The position numbers and the translations under genes were made by a program. The notes beneath the pieces are model-generated. The model ran no database searches. It was given only the letters and a program-made list of their open reading frames with translations, and was not told the origin of the DNA. Below, piece by piece: positions 26,045-33,923 of a stretch of 64,000 nt of DNA. The number at the start of each line of letters is the position of its first letter. Within the stretch, counting starts at the first letter, position 1. Origin of the DNA: Micrococcales bacterium (lineage in GTDB: Bacteria > Actinomycetota > Actinomycetes > Actinomycetales > Dermatophilaceae); contig JAJTBD010000003.1 of assembly GCA_021287075.1 (NCBI GenBank), forward strand, positions 62,001 to 126,000, in the 5' to 3' direction.

Positions 26045-27571
26045 TCAGCCGCAGATGTCCTCGTCGGCGGCGCGGGCCGTGATCGAGGCCGACCCGGTCG
26101 AGACGGTCACGCTCGGGGTCGGGATCGGGTCGCTGCCAAGGCGGTTGGGGACGGCGACGACGTTGGGCGCGTCGGCCCCGAGGTGGACGACGACACCGGA
26201 GCCGATCGTTGCGTCCTCCTTCACCGTCGCGCCGGGGAATGCCGCCGCCACGGTCCTGGCGGCCTCGGCGTCGGCGGGCGCGTGCATCACGGTGGCGCCC
26301 TTGATCGAGGCGTCGCTGCCGTTGCTGACCCCGACGATGTTGAAACCCTGCACCTTGAGGGCGTCGGAGGCCTGGGTGCCCAGGCCGCCGGTGCCGGAGT
26401 CGTTGACGATCGAGACCTGGACCTTGTCGGGCGTGACGGTCAGCGACTGGGTCGTGGTGGGGCTGGCGGTCGGAGCGGTCGTCTTGGCCTCCTTGGAGCC
26501 CGGCAGCGGCTCATCGGCGGCGATCGACTTCCACAGGGCGTCGGCGGACTTGGTCCACTGCACGCGGTTGGTGTCGGCGGGATAGGGCTCGGTGGGCACG
26601 GTGACGAAGCGGATCTTGTCGATGCCGGTGCCCTTGACGCTCTGGGCGACCTGACGCATCTTGTTGAGGCTCATCTGGTCGTCCATGGTCATCGACTTGG
26701 TCGCCGCGTCGAGGAAGCGGTAGAGCTTGTCCGGCCGCAGCAGCAGCGAGGACTTGGTGGCCTCCTGGGCCACGGAGGCGAGGAAGGCCTGCTGGCGCTT
26801 GATGCGGCCGAGGTCGGAGCCGTCGCCGAGGGTCTTGCGGACCCGGACATAGGACAGGGCCTGCTTGCCGTCGAGGCGGCTGCGGCCGGCCGGGATGTGG
26901 GCCTTGGCGTGGGGGTCGTCGATCGCGACCGGGGTGCAGACCTCGACGCCGCCGAGGGCGTCGACCATCTGCTGGAAGCCGGCGAAGTCGACCACGACGA
27001 AGTGGTTGATGTAGACCCCGGTGTTGCCCTCGATGGTCTTGATGACGCAGGCGGCGCCGTCGGCGCCGCCACCGCCGAGCGCGTAGTTCTGGTTGTACTG
27101 GCGGATGACGCCGCTCTCGACCGTGGAGGCGGGGTCCTTGCAGTCGCGGGGCGACTTGACCATCGAGTCACGCGGGATGGACACGACGGTGACCGACTTG
27201 CGGTCGCCGGAGATGTGCACGACGAGGTTGGTGTCGGAGCGGGCGCTGCTGTTGCCGTACTCCACGGCCTCGGAGCCGTATTCCTCGTTGCCGGTGCCGG
27301 TGCGGGTGTCGGAGCCCATCACGAGCATGTTGATGGGCGATCCTGCGCCGGTCTCGGCCGAGGGCCGGTCGGTGCCGAGCTGCCTGGTCACGCTGAGGCG
27401 GTCGATGTTGCCGCTGAGCTTGAGATAGGCCAGGCCGCCCAGGGCGATGCCGAGCACGAGCAGCGCGACGATGGCATAGGTGCTGCCGCGCAGCAAGGGG
27501 TGTCGTCGGCCGTGGATCTCGGCACGGGACCGTGCACGGTGGGGCTCGGCCGGGGTGTGCTGCTCTGCCAA
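26045..27571 (-). CDS. LytR-CpsA-Psr (LCP) family protein with LytR_C domain
   Basis: This 508-residue membrane enzyme attaches polyprenyl-linked glycopolymers, such as arabinogalactan or teichoic-type polymers, to peptidoglycan. One helix lies near residues 33-55. The LCP domain (about 80-300) contains NMLVMGSDTR, DTNLVVHI, VSIPRDSMV and HFVVVDFAGFQQMVDALGGV, with the Arg/Asp residues that bind pyrophosphate. The C-terminal domain (about 390-480) matches LytR_C. There is no good ATG or GTG near the expected start; TTG 27571 is chosen. ATG 27682 is in frame but would add an Arg-rich, unlikely segment. The start is therefore uncertain by about 37 codons. Confidence 0.85.
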   Translation of the reverse strand: MAEQHTPAEPHRARSRAEIHGRRHPLLRGSTYAIVALLVLGIALGGLAYLKLSGNIDRLSVTRQLGTDRPSAETGAGSPINMLVMGSDTRTGTGNEEYGSEAVEYGNSSARSDTNLVVHISGDRKSVTVVSIPRDSMVKSPRDCKDPASTVESGVIRQYNQNYALGGGGADGAACVIKTIEGNTGVYINHFVVVDFAGFQQMVDALGGVEVCTPVAIDDPHAKAHIPAGRSRLDGKQALSYVRVRKTLGDGSDLGRIKRQQAFLASVAQEATKSSLLLRPDKLYRFLDAATKSMTMDDQMSLNKMRQVAQSVKGTGIDKIRFVTVPTEPYPADTNRVQWTKSADALWKSIAADEPLPGSKEAKTTAPTASPTTTQSLTVTPDKVQVSIVNDSGTGGLGTQASDALKVQGFNIVGVSNGSDASIKGATVMHAPADAEAARTVAAAFPGATVKEDATIGSGVVVHLGADAPNVVAVPNRLGSDPIPTPSVTVSTGSASITARAADEDICG

Positions 27572-27764
27572 CGTCGGACTCTCTGTGCGTGCCTGGCGCC
27601 CGCCGGCGTCCCGGCGTCCCGGGGTGCGGTCTGGGCCCGTCCGGTAGATGGCGCTCTCTCGAGTGTAGGGCCAGTGAAGCATCCCAGCGTTTATTGGGAG
27701 CCGCCTGAGAGTACGCCGAAACACCGATGCGCCGTCGGCTGTTGCGGCAAACCGGGGCAACGGA

Positions 27765-27796
27765 AGACCCCGCCCGGCTGGTGCCGGGCGGGGTCT
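27765..27796 (-). terminator. Terminator of the cold-shock gene
   Basis: A 14-bp perfect stem AGACCCCGCCCGGC / GCCGGGCGGGGTCT with a TGGT tetraloop lies 38 nt after the csp stop on the minus strand. Confidence 0.83.
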
Positions 27797-27833
27797 CTCG
27801 GGCGGCCGTGCGGCCGTCAGGTCAGGTCTGGTG

Positions 27834-28040
27834 TCAGTTGACCAGGCGGACCTGGTCGGCCTGCGGGCCCTTGGGGCCCTGGGTGACCTCGAACTCGACG
27901 CGCTGCGCCTCCTCAAGGGAGCGGTAGCCGCTCGCGTCGATCGCGGTGTAGTGAACGAACACGTCGGGGCCGCCGCCGTCCTGGGCGATGAAGCCAAAGC
28001 CCTTCTCAGCGTTGAACCACTTAACGGTGCCCTGTGCCAT
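27834..28040 (-). CDS. cspA: Cold-shock protein, CspA family
   Basis: This 68-residue single cold-shock domain binds single-stranded RNA and melts structure. RNP1 (KGFGFIAQD) and RNP2 (VFVHYTAI) are intact. The start [10 protein letters not shown] at ATG 28040 follows an AAAGAAAGAG purine run; an in-frame ATG 9 codons upstream is not needed. The 5' region is long: TTGACG (on the minus strand near 28130) is the best -35 candidate, implying a leader of roughly 70 nt, as in many csp genes. The paralogue type (CspA/CspB) cannot be decided. Confidence 0.93.
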   Translation of the reverse strand: MAQGTVKWFNAEKGFGFIAQDGGGPDVFVHYTAIDASGYRSLEEAQRVEFEVTQGPKGPQADQVRLVN

Positions 28041-28142
28041 GGGGTAACTCTTTCTTTCTGTAGCCATAGGACGCGCCCTTCGCGCGCCCCGCGGCTGCAT
28101 CACTAACTCCCCCAACGAGACACGCTCGTCAAGACAAACACA

Positions 28143-28167
28143 GCCCGGGCTGTGACAGCCCGGGCTT
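28143..28167 (-). terminator. Hairpin downstream of folP2
   Basis: AGCCCGGGCT occurs twice, 5 nt apart. Each copy is itself palindromic, and together they form a 10-bp stem. It lies 140 nt after the folP2 stop in the 270-bp gap before cspA. The rest of that gap is the cspA promoter and leader. Confidence 0.55.
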
Positions 28168-28310
28168 TCATTCGACGTACCGAGGAACCGCAACTGCAAC
28201 CGTGCATGACGCTAGCACGGAGACCCCCATTTCGGCGCGTTGGTCACCCACTGTTCACCGTGCTACGGGCGCCCTCCACCACAGGACACCCCAGGGGGAA
28301 TCCGTGCAGG

Positions 28311-29258
28311 TCAGCTCCCGTTTCCCCGGGCCGAGCGCAGCGGAGCACGCTCGCCCCGGACGGAGGCGACCATGTCGAGGACCCGGCGGGTGGCGCGCAC
28401 GTCATGGGTGCGGAAGACGCTGGCGCCCAGCCAGGCGGCCACGGCGGTGGCGGCCAGACTGCCCTCCAGCCGCTCGTCGGGCGCCAGGTCGAGGGTCTCT
28501 CCGACGAAGTCCTTGCGCGAGATCGCCTGCAGCACAGGGAAGCCCAGCCCCACCACGTCGGCGGTGTGCCGCAGGGCCGTGAGCGAGTGGGCGGTCGTCT
28601 TGCCGAAGTCGAGAGTCGGGTCCACAAGGACGCGCTCGCGCGGTATGCCGCATGCGAGCGCCCGCGCCGCGCCGTCCCGGAGGGTGCGCAGCACGTCCGC
28701 GACGACCCCGTCCGGCTCGGGCGGATAGGTCACCGCGACCGGGTCGGTGCGGGGCGGGAGGCCGCCGGTGTGCGAGACGACGACCCCGGCGCCGATCGAC
28801 GCCGCGACCCCCACCAGGTCCTGGTCGTGGCCGGCCCAGGTGTCGTTGACGAGGTCCAGCCCCGCCACCCCCGCCTCCCTGGCCACCTCGGAGCGCCAGG
28901 TGTCGAGGGAGAGGACGAGTTCAGGGTGGCGCTGCCGCGCCTCGAGGAGGAAGGGGACGACCCGGTCGATCTCCTGCTCGGCCGAGACATGCTCGCCCTC
29001 CTGACCGGCGCGCACTCCCCCGACGTCGACGATGTCGGCTCCCTGCTCGACGGCCTCGTCGAGGGCGGCGAGCGCCGAGTCGAGGGCAGCGTGCCGGTTG
29101 CCGGCCCAGAAGCTGTCCGAGGTGCGGTTGATGATCGCCATCACCGCGGGCCGCCCCGCGTCGAAGGTCTGCCCGCGCAGCGTCAGGGGCGCCGGGGCGG
29201 GCGGCACGGGGGCGAGCGGACGCGGCATACCCCCGCTGTCGTCGCTCTGCCCGCTCAT
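28311..29258 (-). CDS. folP2: Dihydropteroate synthase homologue, FolP2 type
   Basis: This 315-residue TIM-barrel protein follows mycobacterial FolP2 (Rv1207) rather than true FolP1. It has VMAIINRTSDSFW where FolP1 has a VTPDSFSDGG-type block, and DVGGVRAG where DHPS has GGESTRPG. The C-terminus DERLEGSLAATAVAAWLGASVF also agrees with FolP2. Because the pterin and pABA loops are altered, folate synthesis is doubtful, and the real role is unknown. In Mycobacterium it lies beside gpgS; no gpgS is seen here. ATG 29258 is preceded by TACGCT (29270-29265, minus strand) at 6 nt, a likely leaderless start. Confidence 0.85.
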   Translation of the reverse strand: MSGQSDDSGGMPRPLAPVPPAPAPLTLRGQTFDAGRPAVMAIINRTSDSFWAGNRHAALDSALAALDEAVEQGADIVDVGGVRAGQEGEHVSAEQEIDRVVPFLLEARQRHPELVLSLDTWRSEVAREAGVAGLDLVNDTWAGHDQDLVGVAASIGAGVVVSHTGGLPPRTDPVAVTYPPEPDGVVADVLRTLRDGAARALACGIPRERVLVDPTLDFGKTTAHSLTALRHTADVVGLGFPVLQAISRKDFVGETLDLAPDERLEGSLAATAVAAWLGASVFRTHDVRATRRVLDMVASVRGERAPLRSARGNGS

Positions 29259-29286
29259 CCCGCCAGCGTAGTCAGCGAGGGGGTGG

Positions 29287-29373
29287 CGGAGGGCGTGGGA
29301 TTCGAACCCACGATGCCGTTGCCGACATAGCGGTTTTCAAGACCGCCGCACTAGGCCACTATGCGAGCCCTCC
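29287..29373 (-). tRNA. tRNA-Ser (anticodon TGA)
   Basis: The 87-nt class II tRNA has acceptor GGAGGGC/GCCCTCC, anticodon arm GCGGT-CTTGAAA-ACCGC (anticodon TGA), a variable arm and T-arm CGTGGGTTCGAATCCCACG. CCA is not encoded. It reads TCN codons ending in A or G. Confidence 0.94.
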
Positions 29374-29535
29374 TGTCCGGCAGGCCAGGCCACCGGGGAC
29401 TACAACGGTATGCCACCGCTCCCCCGCGGCGCGCCACCAGGCGGCGCCTGCGCCGCTGACCTGCGGCGACGATGTCTCCACGGCCGCTGCGATCGCGTTA
29501 GGGTCGAGCAGAACCTTCGACGAGAGGAGCCCACG

Positions 29536-29871
29536 ATGGGCAAGCTGTCCTTCCTCGCCGGCATGGCGGCCGGCTATGTGCTCGGCGCCCGCGCCGGCCA
29601 GGAGCGCTACGAGCAGATCAAGACCCAGGCCAACAAGGCGTGGAAGTCCGACCCGGTGCAGACCAAGGTCGGCCAGGCCTCCGAGGCGGCCAAGACCAAG
29701 GCCGCGCCCTATGTCACCGAGAAGATCGGCGACGCCGCCAAGGCCGCGGCCCAGCAGATGAAGAAGACGACGGGCAACGAGGACCTCCCCGAGACCATCC
29801 ACCGGGGCAGCGACGGCCAGCTGCACGCCGACACCAGCGGCTTCGGTCCGGGCCCCGACAAGCTGCCCTGA
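29536..29871 (+). CDS. Small conserved actinobacterial protein, YtxH-like
   Basis: This 111-residue protein begins MGKLSFLAGMAAGYVLGARAG, a Gly-rich helix of the YtxH or glycine-zipper kind that could insert in the membrane. An amphipathic Lys/Ala-rich helical middle (about 20-75) and a Gly/Pro-rich end follow. ATG 29536 has GAGAGGAG upstream, and TAGGGT near 29500 could be the -10. It stands alone, ending at two successive hairpins. YtxH proteins are stress-linked in Bacillus; the function here is not known. Confidence 0.75.
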   Translation: MGKLSFLAGMAAGYVLGARAGQERYEQIKTQANKAWKSDPVQTKVGQASEAAKTKAAPYVTEKIGDAAKAAAQQMKKTTGNEDLPETIHRGSDGQLHADTSGFGPGPDKLP

Positions 29872-29898
29872 GCCGCCCCTCCCACCCCCGCCCTTACG

Positions 29899-29940
29899 CC
29901 AATTGGCGAGTTCCGCCCCGGCGCGGAACTCGCCAATTGG
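29899..29940. terminator. Perfect 18-bp hairpin between convergent genes
   Basis: CCAATTGGCGAGTTCCGC (29899-29916) pairs exactly with 29923-29940 around a 6-nt loop CCCGGC. The stem base CCAATTGG is itself a palindrome and unusually AT-rich here. It probably terminates both genes. Confidence 0.82.
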
Positions 29941-29972
29941 ATGTGATGGGGAGGGAGAACCGCATAGATGAG

Positions 29973-30007
29973 GTATGCCGCGGAGCCGAGTCGGCTCCGC
30001 GGCATAC
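29973..30007. repeat. Motif-pair palindrome behind the first hairpin
   Basis: GTATGCCGCGGAGCCGA and TCGGCTCCGCGGCATAC form a 17-bp inverted repeat with one central base. It is a second hairpin in the same convergent intergenic gap, directly before the cysE stop. Confidence 0.75.
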
Positions 30008-30024
30008 GCATGTCTGGGGCTGGG

Positions 30025-30675
30025 TCAGATGAACAGCGCCGGGTCGCGGAAGAGCGCCTCGTAGGGGTCCTCGCCCTTGGCCTTGGGGAAGCGGATGGTC
30101 GCCGGGATGCCCGTGGCGATCGCGCCGGCGGGCACGTCCTTGACCACGACGGCGTTGGCGCCGATCTGGGCGTCGGAGCCGATGTAGACCGGGCCGAGGA
30201 TGCGCGCACCGGCACCGATCGTGACGCGGTCTCCGACGGTGGGGTGGCGCTTCTCGCGGGCCATCGAGCGGCCGCCCAGGGTGACCTGGTGATAGAGCAT
30301 GACGTCGTCGCCGACCTCGGCCGTCTCCCCGATGACCACGCCGTTGCCGTGGTCGATGAAGAAGCGACGGCCGATGCGGGCCCCGGGATGGATCTCCACG
30401 CCCGTGAGGAAGCGCGAGAAGTGCGCGACCAGGCGGGCGGCCATCCGCAGGCCCGGCTTGCGCCACATCCAGTGGGCCAGCCGGTGCCACCAGATGGCGT
30501 GCAGACCGGCGGAGGTGAGGAAGAGGACCATCCGCGAGGTGGCGGCGGGGTCGCGCTCCATGGCCGCGTCGAGGTCCTCGAGGATGTGGCCCCGAGCCTT
30601 GCCGGCCACCGTCCGGTGCGCGGACGGGGCGACCCGCTCCGCGCGCACCCGGTCGGCGTCAGCTGCCAGTGCCAT
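30025..30675 (-). CDS. cysE: Serine O-acetyltransferase
   Basis: This 216-residue enzyme makes O-acetylserine from serine and acetyl-CoA, the carbon acceptor for sulfide. The N-terminal helices (about 15-80) are followed by the left-handed beta-helix with [20 protein letters not shown], the active-site His in IDHG and [11 protein letters not shown], and the CoA-binding [25 protein letters not shown] (key residues only). It is of the short EpsC/CysE kind. ATG 30675 lies 2 nt after the cysK stop, so the two are co-translated and can form the cysteine synthase complex. The C-terminal ILE-like tail that docks in CysK is not obvious; it ends PALFI. Confidence 0.93.
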   Translation of the reverse strand: MALAADADRVRAERVAPSAHRTVAGKARGHILEDLDAAMERDPAATSRMVLFLTSAGLHAIWWHRLAHWMWRKPGLRMAARLVAHFSRFLTGVEIHPGARIGRRFFIDHGNGVVIGETAEVGDDVMLYHQVTLGGRSMAREKRHPTVGDRVTIGAGARILGPVYIGSDAQIGANAVVVKDVPAGAIATGIPATIRFPKAKGEDPYEALFRDPALFI

Positions 30676-30677
30676 CG

Positions 30678-31613
30678 TCAGTCCACCAGCCCCTCGAACA
30701 GCGGGGTCGAGAGGTAGCGCTCGCCGAGGTCGGGCAGGACGACGACGATCGTCTTGCCGGCGTTGTCGGGTCGGGTGGCGACCTCGTTGGCGGCGGCGAG
30801 CGCGGCGCCGGAGGAGATGCCGACCATGAGGCCCTCCTCGGTCGCGGCCTTGCGGGCCCACTCGATCGCGGTCTCGGCGTTGATGTCGATGACCTCGTCA
30901 TACATGTCGGTGTCGAGGATGTCGGGCACGAAGTTGGCGCCGAGGCCCTGGATCTTGTGCGGGCCGGGCTGGCCGCCGTTGAGGATCGGCGACTCGGCCG
31001 GCTCCACGGCGATCATGGCGATCTCCGGGTTCTTCTCCTTGAGCGCGCGGCCGACACCGGTGATGGTGCCGCCGGTGCCGATGCCGGAGACGACGATGTC
31101 GACCTTGCCGTCGGTCTGCTCCCAGATCTCCTGGCCGGTGGTGGCGTAGTGGACCTTGGGGTTGGCCGCGTTGGCGAACTGGCGGGCCAGGATGTTGCCA
31201 TCCTGGCCGCCGATCTCCTCGGCCTTGGCGACGGCGCCCTTCATGCCGTCGGCGGCGGGGGTCAGGACCAGCTCCGCGCCGAAGCCGCGCAGCAGCGCCC
31301 GGCGCTCCTTGGACATCGACTCGGGCATCGCGAGGATGACCTTGTAGCCGCGGGCCGCGCCCACCATGGCGAGCGCGATGCCGGTGTTGCCGGAGGTGGC
31401 CTCGACGATGGTGCCGCCCGGTGCCAGCTGGCCGGACTGCTCCGCGGCGTCGATGATCGCGACCCCGATGCGGTCCTTGACGGAGTTGGCCGGGTTGAAG
31501 AACTCGAGCTTGGCGGCGACGGTGGTGCCACTGTCGGCGGTGTCGATGATGCGGTTGACCCGCACCAGGGGGGTGTTGCCGACTGCCTGGGTCACGTCTT
31601 TGAGGATGGGCAC
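30678..31613 (-). CDS. cysK: Cysteine synthase A (O-acetylserine sulfhydrylase)
   Basis: This 311-residue PLP enzyme joins O-acetylserine and sulfide to give cysteine. The PLP lysine is K46 in NSVKDRIG; the substrate loop is TSGNTGIAL and the PLP-phosphate loop is [10 protein letters not shown]. Length is typical. The GTG start at 31613 has GGAG 9-10 nt upstream. It is first in the cysK-cysE operon. The 215-bp upstream gap holds an AT-rich stretch (31668-31697), unusual for this DNA and the likely promoter. Confidence 0.95.
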   Translation of the reverse strand: MPILKDVTQAVGNTPLVRVNRIIDTADSGTTVAAKLEFFNPANSVKDRIGVAIIDAAEQSGQLAPGGTIVEATSGNTGIALAMVGAARGYKVILAMPESMSKERRALLRGFGAELVLTPAADGMKGAVAKAEEIGGQDGNILARQFANAANPKVHYATTGQEIWEQTDGKVDIVVSGIGTGGTITGVGRALKEKNPEIAMIAVEPAESPILNGGQPGPHKIQGLGANFVPDILDTDMYDEVIDINAETAIEWARKAATEEGLMVGISSGAALAAANEVATRPDNAGKTIVVVLPDLGERYLSTPLFEGLVD

Positions 31614-31661
31614 GAGGGATCGTCTCCGGGTCGAGGATGGGGTGCGTGGGCGGCAACGCCG

Positions 31662-31700
31662 TTGGTCTTATGGGTATTCCAACAAAATGTTATCGGGTGT
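31662..31700 (-). promoter_or_regulatory. AT-rich promoter region of cysK-cysE
   Basis: About 35 bp around TGGGTATTCCAACAAAATG are far lower in GC than their surroundings, 50-85 bp before the cysK GTG. On the minus strand CATAAGAC could hold a -10 and TTGTTG a -35, but spacing is not clear. An operator for a sulfur regulator is plausible but not identified. The rest of the 31614-31828 gap shows nothing. Confidence 0.35.
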
Positions 31701-31828
31701 CCGCCGGCGGCCCAACCGCGGGAGGGGAGGACTCCCTGCCCAGATGGTCAGGGGCATGGGCGCACGGCTTCTAGGGTGGGGAGGTCTGGGCCGGCACCTC
31801 GGCCCTTCGCACAGATTCAGGGGAACAC

Positions 31829-32680
31829 ATGAACACCACCATCCGCCGCCGCGTCGCCATGGTCGGCGTCGCGCTGTCCACCGCCACCGCCCTCACCGCC
31901 TGTGGCGGCTCGAACATCGACACCGCCACCAAGGCGACGACCGCGGCAGCGTCCAAGACCGCCAAGGTCGGCGACACCATCGCCCTGTCCGAGCTGGCCC
32001 AGGACAGCTATGACGCGATGAAGAAGGCCGGCACCGTCAAGATCGCCGGCGATGTCGGCGACGGCCTCAGCGGCACGACCGGCGAGGTCTCCTACAAGGG
32101 CGACTCCCCCGCCATGCACCTGAAGCTCACCCAGGACGGCGGCACCGGCGACATCATCCTGCTCGACAAGACGATGTACATGTCCGGCAGCGGCGAGGCC
32201 GGCAGCGCGATCGCCAAGATGAGCGGCGGCAAGAAGTGGGTCAAGATCTCGGCCGACGGCACCGACCCCGTGAGCAAGTCGATGGCCCCGATGCTCAACG
32301 AGATGGACGGCCTGACCAACCCCAGCAATGCCTATCGCAGCCTGTCCAATGTCAAGGCAAAGGTCTCCAAGGTCGAGGGTGACAAGGTCACCTATGTCGC
32401 GACGGTCCCCGCCGCGGAGATGACCAGGCTCGCCCAGGAGCAGCTGAAGAAGATGGGCGGCGCCGGCGCATCTGCGAGCGCGTCGATCCCGGCGATGGAG
32501 GCGATGACCATGACGCAGGTCGTCGACAAGGAGGGCCGCACCGTCTCGGCGACCACCAAGGGCGGCGTCGCCGGTGACCGGGGCGACAACACCATCACCT
32601 ACACCGACTACGGCGCACCGGTGAGCATCACCGCGCCGCCGGCGGCGGAGGTCGGCACCCTCACGATGCCCACCTCCTGA
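31829..32680 (+). CDS. Lipoprotein, LppX/LprG-like fold (first of a tandem pair)
   Basis: This is an exported lipoprotein of 283 residues. The signal peptide ends in the lipobox TALTAC (Cys25), followed by GGS and an Ala/Thr linker. The mature domain has alternating segments such as TGEVSYKGDSPAMHLKL, DIILLDKTMYMSG and TQVVDKEGRTV, recalling the half-barrel of LppX/LprAFG and LolA proteins that carry lipids. ATG 31829 has AGGGGAA upstream. It is 45-50 percent identical by eye to the next gene, so the pair arose by duplication. The cargo is unknown. Confidence 0.78.
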   Translation: MNTTIRRRVAMVGVALSTATALTACGGSNIDTATKATTAAASKTAKVGDTIALSELAQDSYDAMKKAGTVKIAGDVGDGLSGTTGEVSYKGDSPAMHLKLTQDGGTGDIILLDKTMYMSGSGEAGSAIAKMSGGKKWVKISADGTDPVSKSMAPMLNEMDGLTNPSNAYRSLSNVKAKVSKVEGDKVTYVATVPAAEMTRLAQEQLKKMGGAGASASASIPAMEAMTMTQVVDKEGRTVSATTKGGVAGDRGDNTITYTDYGAPVSITAPPAAEVGTLTMPTS

Positions 32681-32696
32681 GCCAGATCCCATGTGA

Positions 32697-32729
32697 TGCG
32701 GGGCCCCTCCACACGGAGCGGGCCCCGCA
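32697..32729 (+). terminator. Terminator between the lipoprotein genes
   Basis: A 10-bp perfect stem TGCGGGGCCC / GGGCCCCGCA with a 13-nt loop follows the first lipoprotein gene, so each copy appears to have its own transcript. Confidence 0.7.
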
Positions 32730-32872
32730 CCGCTTCTCCCCACGCGAGGGCAGGGTGTGGCGAGTCACTCGATCGCAGCGGGAACCGGTTGGGCCCGCCC
32801 GAGCGTCAGTCACTACGCTCGAACACATAGCGGTCGGCTCCGACCGCGCCCACGACCTCAGGGGGTAGCACC

Positions 32873-33730
32873 ATGACCATCTCCACCACCCGACGTGCGC
32901 TCGCCGCCGGCACCGCGCTGGCCGCCGCACTCACGCTGGGCGCCTGCGGCGGATCCGGCACCGCGACCAAGGAGAGCGCCTCTGCGGGGGCGGCCGGCGC
33001 CGACGCGAAGGTCGGTGACACCGTGCCCCTCGCCGAGCTCTCCAAGGACATGACCGCCGCGCTCAAGAAGGCCGGCACCGTCAAGACCAAGGCCGACATG
33101 GGCGGCGAGGGCGGCGCGATGGTCGGCGAGATCTCCTACAAGGGCTCCAGCCCCGCCATGCACATGACGATGACCGGCGGCGCGGCCGGCGACTCCGAGA
33201 TCATCCTGCTCGACAAGACCATGTACATGTCCGGCGAGTCGATGAAGGCCCTCAGCAACGGCAAGAAGTGGGTCAAGATCTCCGCCGACGGCGACGACAT
33301 GATGAGCAAGATGGTCGGCCCGATGCTCAACCAGATGGACAGCCTGTCCGACCCCTCCGCCACCTACAGCAAGCTCTCGGGCGTCAACTCCACGGTCACC
33401 AAGGTCGAGGGCGACAACGTCACCTACGAGACCAAGATCAGCGGTGAGCAGCTCAAGCAGCTCGCCCAGGACCAGCTGAAGCAGATGGCCTCCGGCGCCG
33501 CGACCAGCATCCCCACCGACAGCATCCCCTCGATGTCGCCGATGACGATCACCCAGGTCGTCGACAAGGAGGGCCGCCCCACCAATGTCACGATGACCGG
33601 CGGCACCAGCGCGACCGAGAAGATGACCATGACCTACAGCGACTACGGCGCCGACTTCGAGGTCACCGCACCGCCGGCGGCCGAGGTCGGCCAGCTGGAG
33701 ATGCCGGCTCTGCCGTCCGCCTCCTCCTGA
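32873..33730 (+). CDS. Lipoprotein, LppX/LprG-like fold (second of a tandem pair)
   Basis: This is a 285-residue lipoprotein with the lipobox TLGAC (Cys25). It shares with its neighbour the blocks VGDTVPLAELSKDM, ISYKGSSPAMHMTM, IILLDKTMYMSGES, GKKWVKISADG, TQVVDKEGRP and TAPPAAEVG. Its own Met-rich stretches (MMSKMVGPMLNQM) are notable. ATG 32873 has AGGGGGT upstream. It differs from its neighbour mainly in loop length. It probably binds a lipid or another hydrophobic ligand at the outer membrane face. Confidence 0.78.
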   Translation: MTISTTRRALAAGTALAAALTLGACGGSGTATKESASAGAAGADAKVGDTVPLAELSKDMTAALKKAGTVKTKADMGGEGGAMVGEISYKGSSPAMHMTMTGGAAGDSEIILLDKTMYMSGESMKALSNGKKWVKISADGDDMMSKMVGPMLNQMDSLSDPSATYSKLSGVNSTVTKVEGDNVTYETKISGEQLKQLAQDQLKQMASGAATSIPTDSIPSMSPMTITQVVDKEGRPTNVTMTGGTSATEKMTMTYSDYGADFEVTAPPAAEVGQLEMPALPSASS

Positions 33731-33755
33731 CGGATCGGGCAAGCACGACCGAGAC

Positions 33756-33806
33756 GGTATGCCGCGGGGCCGTCACCCTCACCGGGTGGCGGCCCCGCGG
33801 CATACC
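33756..33806. terminator. Motif-pair hairpin after the lipoprotein gene
   Basis: A 17-bp perfect stem GGTATGCCGCGGGGCCG / CGGCCCCGCGGCATACC with a 17-nt loop starts 26 nt after the stop. It is a pair of the over-represented word. Confidence 0.75.
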
Positions 33807-33923
33807 CCTGTCTGGCTCGGTGAACCGGCTCGCGACCAGCGGCGACGCACGGGAACATCACAAAGAGGCGACCCTCGTCACACGGCCGGATATGCCCACA
33901 AACCCGCCAGTAGACTCCGGCTC

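Noticed and set aside
28041..28199. An extended cold-shock protein with 50 extra N-terminal residues
   Set aside because: The canonical [10 protein letters not shown] start is present with a purine-rich site; the extension is the leader RNA.
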